Positions 14,233 to 15,568 of a DNA stretch of 15,568 nt are shown here, piece by piece (positions within the stretch are counted from its first letter, which is position 1; each line of letters begins with the position of its first letter). The notes beneath the pieces are model-generated. The model searched no databases. It had not been told where the DNA came from and saw only the letters and a list, made by a program, of their open reading frames with translations. Location: NCBI GenBank assembly GCA_027019885.1, contig JALUWC010000098.1:1-15568 (forward strand), written 5' to 3'. The translations under genes and the position numbers were made by a program. The DNA comes from Geoglobus sp. (GTDB taxonomy: Archaea > Halobacteriota > Archaeoglobi > Archaeoglobales > Archaeoglobaceae).

Positions 14233-15153
14233 ATGGATGAGACTTTTCGAACGAACAGGGATTTTTTAAGAAAGTATGCAGAAATTGATGGTTCGCAGGA
14301 ATTCTATCACTACATGTCTCTTCCTCTCAGGCAGAGCTTCAGGGCAAATCTGTTAAAAACAGATGCAGAAATTGTGGCTGAAAAACTTTCAGAGGAATTT
14401 CAGCTCTATAGGATTCCTTGGGTTGAGGAGGGATTTTTTGTTGAGGGTGAGGGGATAACAAACACTCCTGAGTTCTCTCTTGGTCTTATATTCATGCAGG
14501 AAGCAAGCTCGATGATTCCAGCGAAAGTTCTTGATGTTGAGCCTGAAATGCTTGTTCTTGACATTGCTGCATCTCCGGGGGCTAAAACAACTCAGATCTC
14601 GGCTTACATGAAAAATTCAGGTTGCATAGTTGCCAATGACGTGAAATACAGCAGAATAAACATTCTTGCATCAAATGTTCAGAAAATGGGATGTGTGAAT
14701 GTTAAAATCACAATGAAGGACGGCAGGTTTTTTAGCAGATTCAAAAACAGGTTTGACAGAGTTCTGCTTGATGCTCCCTGCAGCAATGTCGGGATGATAC
14801 GAAAAAACTACAAATATCTGAATCTCTGGAGGCAGAGGAATGTAGAGGCACTTTCAAGACTTCAGAAGGAGCTGATAATGGCAGCTTACAAAGCTTTGAA
14901 GCCAGGAGGTGTTCTTGTTTACTCGACCTGCACTCTCGATCCTGAGGAAAACGAGGAAGTTGTGGATTATCTTCTGAGCAATGCAGATGCAAGGCTTGAG
15001 AGGATAAATCTTCCGCTGAAATCCCACGAACCGTTTACAGAATTCATGGGTAAAAGATATGATAGTGATGTCAGAAAATGTCTCCGCATACATCCTCAGG
15101 ACAACAACACAGAGGGATTTTTCGTTGCAAAGGTGGTGAAGGGAGATGGATGA
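14233..15153 (+). CDS. RNA m5C methyltransferase, NOL1/NOP2/Sun (RsmB/RsmF) family
   Basis: The 306-residue enzyme transfers a methyl group from S-adenosylmethionine to carbon 5 of cytosine in tRNA or rRNA. An N-terminal RNA-recognition part of about 100 residues contains SFRANLLKTDAEIVAEKL, typical of the family. Motif I is LDIAASPGAKTTQ (109-121), with acidic motif II near Asp136 and a KDGRFF motif III region (162-167). Motif IV is DAPCSNVGMIR (180-190) with the release cysteine Cys183, and motif VI is YSTCTLDPEENE (230-241) with the catalytic Cys233. Both cysteines are present, so it should be active. It lacks the PUA or RsmF C-terminal RNA-binding domain; that part is encoded by the next gene, which overlaps it by eight bases. 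The start has no ribosome binding site, as in leaderless archaeal genes. Archaeal tRNA C48/C49 methylation is one candidate role, rRNA another; sequence alone does not decide. Confidence 0.93.
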   Translation: MDETFRTNRDFLRKYAEIDGSQEFYHYMSLPLRQSFRANLLKTDAEIVAEKLSEEFQLYRIPWVEEGFFVEGEGITNTPEFSLGLIFMQEASSMIPAKVLDVEPEMLVLDIAASPGAKTTQISAYMKNSGCIVANDVKYSRINILASNVQKMGCVNVKITMKDGRFFSRFKNRFDRVLLDAPCSNVGMIRKNYKYLNLWRQRNVEALSRLQKELIMAAYKALKPGGVLVYSTCTLDPEENEEVVDYLLSNADARLERINLPLKSHEPFTEFMGKRYDSDVRKCLRIHPQDNNTEGFFVAKVVKGDG

Positions 15154-15541
15154 GATTGATGTGCTGAAAGCTTTGAAAAATCAGTTTGGTGTTGAAAGAG
15201 TTCCATTTAAGCTCAAAATGATGGGAAAAGGTAGAGTCTATGCCTATAAAGACTGTTTTCCTGAAATTGAAGAGTATCATTCAGGTGTTTATTTTGGCAG
15301 GATGGAAAGAGACGGACTTAGACTTTCAATAGAAGGGTGTTATCTGCTAAAGAATGAGATAAAAAAGAACCTGAAGGAGATTGATTATGGAAGCATGCTG
15401 AAATGGCTTGGAGGAGAGGACATTGGAGGGAAGGAAGCTGGCTATGTAATTTTAAAGTGGAAAGATTACTATCTGGGATGTGGGAAGGGAAATGGAAAAA
15501 TCATAAGAAATTTTGTCCCAAAGGACAGGAGACTCAGGTAA
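15146..15541 (+). CDS. Stand-alone RsmF-type RNA-binding (PUA-like) domain protein
   Basis: The 131-residue protein matches the C-terminal RNA-binding part of RsmF-type methyltransferases, the COG3270 family (NOL1/NOP2/fmu ribosome biogenesis protein) as I recall it. The clearest mark is the end: a MLKWLGGEDI segment (84-93), then AGYVILKWKDYYLGCGKGNG (98-117) and KIIRNFVPKDRRLR (118-131), equal to the family's 'LGxGK..G.lKNy.PKxxR' pattern. Residues 10-70 form the preceding domain (GVYFGRMERDGLRLSIEG). The start ATG overlaps the methyltransferase stop (ATGGATGA, 15146-15153) and has an AGGTGG ribosome binding site ahead, so the two are co-translated. In bacteria the domains are one chain; here they seem to work in trans or as a complex. 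A T-run follows the stop. Confidence 0.85.
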   Translation: MDEIDVLKALKNQFGVERVPFKLKMMGKGRVYAYKDCFPEIEEYHSGVYFGRMERDGLRLSIEGCYLLKNEIKKNLKEIDYGSMLKWLGGEDIGGKEAGYVILKWKDYYLGCGKGNGKIIRNFVPKDRRLR

Positions 15542-15556
15542 TTTTTTAAAATTTTC
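15542..15556 (+). terminator. T-rich terminator after the RNA methyltransferase pair
   Basis: Directly behind the TAA at 15539-15541 comes ATTTTTTAAAATTTT, the T-rich pattern of an archaeal transcription stop. The window ends twelve bases later. Confidence 0.4.
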
Positions 15557-15568
15557 CTGAGAGCTTGA

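Noticed and set aside
1..15568. tRNA or rRNA genes, CRISPR arrays, insertion sequences
   Set aside because: Reading by eye found no tRNA-like clover arms with a GGTTCRAAT loop in context, no regularly spaced direct repeats and no transposase. The TTCGAA palindrome at 1122-1138 is not part of a tRNA.

Overview
The window reads as a piece of an archaeal chromosome, most probably from the order Archaeoglobales (Archaeoglobus, Ferroglobus or Geoglobus). The basis is: a two-gene TadA/TadC-type pilus motor with archaeal features, a pilin-type N-terminus of the archaeal AVTPVIG kind, TATA elements about 25 bases ahead of many starts with little or no leader, multiheme cytochromes with a NrfD-type quinone module, and a free-standing RsmF-type RNA-binding protein. 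No rRNA, tRNA, CRISPR array or insertion sequence was found. The genus is inferred; no marker gene here settles it.

Left part (1-3400). A secreted Ig-like protein and a five-helix membrane protein form a coupled pair on the minus strand behind a strong TATA box. A gap of about 525 bases follows. It holds a perfect 17-base palindrome and the wreck of a ribbon-helix-helix antitoxin gene, shortened inside and frameshifted near its end. Next come a small cupin protein and a complete thiolase, both on the minus strand with their own promoters.

Middle part (3402-10252). A 772-residue surface protein on the minus strand has a pilin-like anchor, two Ig-like domains, a DUF2341 domain and a lectin-like C-terminus. 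It is divergent, across only 32 bases, from a secretion ATPase and a large TadC/GspF-type membrane platform protein on the plus strand. These three look like one pilus or adhesin assembly locus. A eukaryote-like PPP protein phosphatase lies 33 bases behind the platform gene. Its 3' end overlaps, tail to tail, a 72-residue two-helix membrane protein.

Right-centre (10298-13704), all minus strand. Reading from upstream there is a membrane-anchored tetraheme cytochrome c, a Tat-exported protein with four [4Fe-4S] clusters, a NrfD/PsrC-type quinone-interacting membrane protein, and then, after a T-rich stop, a compact membrane-anchored cytochrome with twelve CXXCH motifs. The first three are tightly coupled (8-base overlap, then a 1-base gap). 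No molybdopterin or other catalytic subunit is present. The natural reading is a menaquinol-linked electron conduit handing electrons to multiheme cytochromes outside the membrane, as in metal reducers. This role is inferred from architecture.

Right end (13849-15568). A three-helix small membrane protein on the minus strand is divergent from an RNA m5C methyltransferase on the plus strand. The methyltransferase gene overlaps by 8 bases a small gene for an RsmF-type C-terminal RNA-binding domain, so catalytic and RNA-binding parts of one enzyme appear to be made from two genes. A T-run closes the unit at the window edge.
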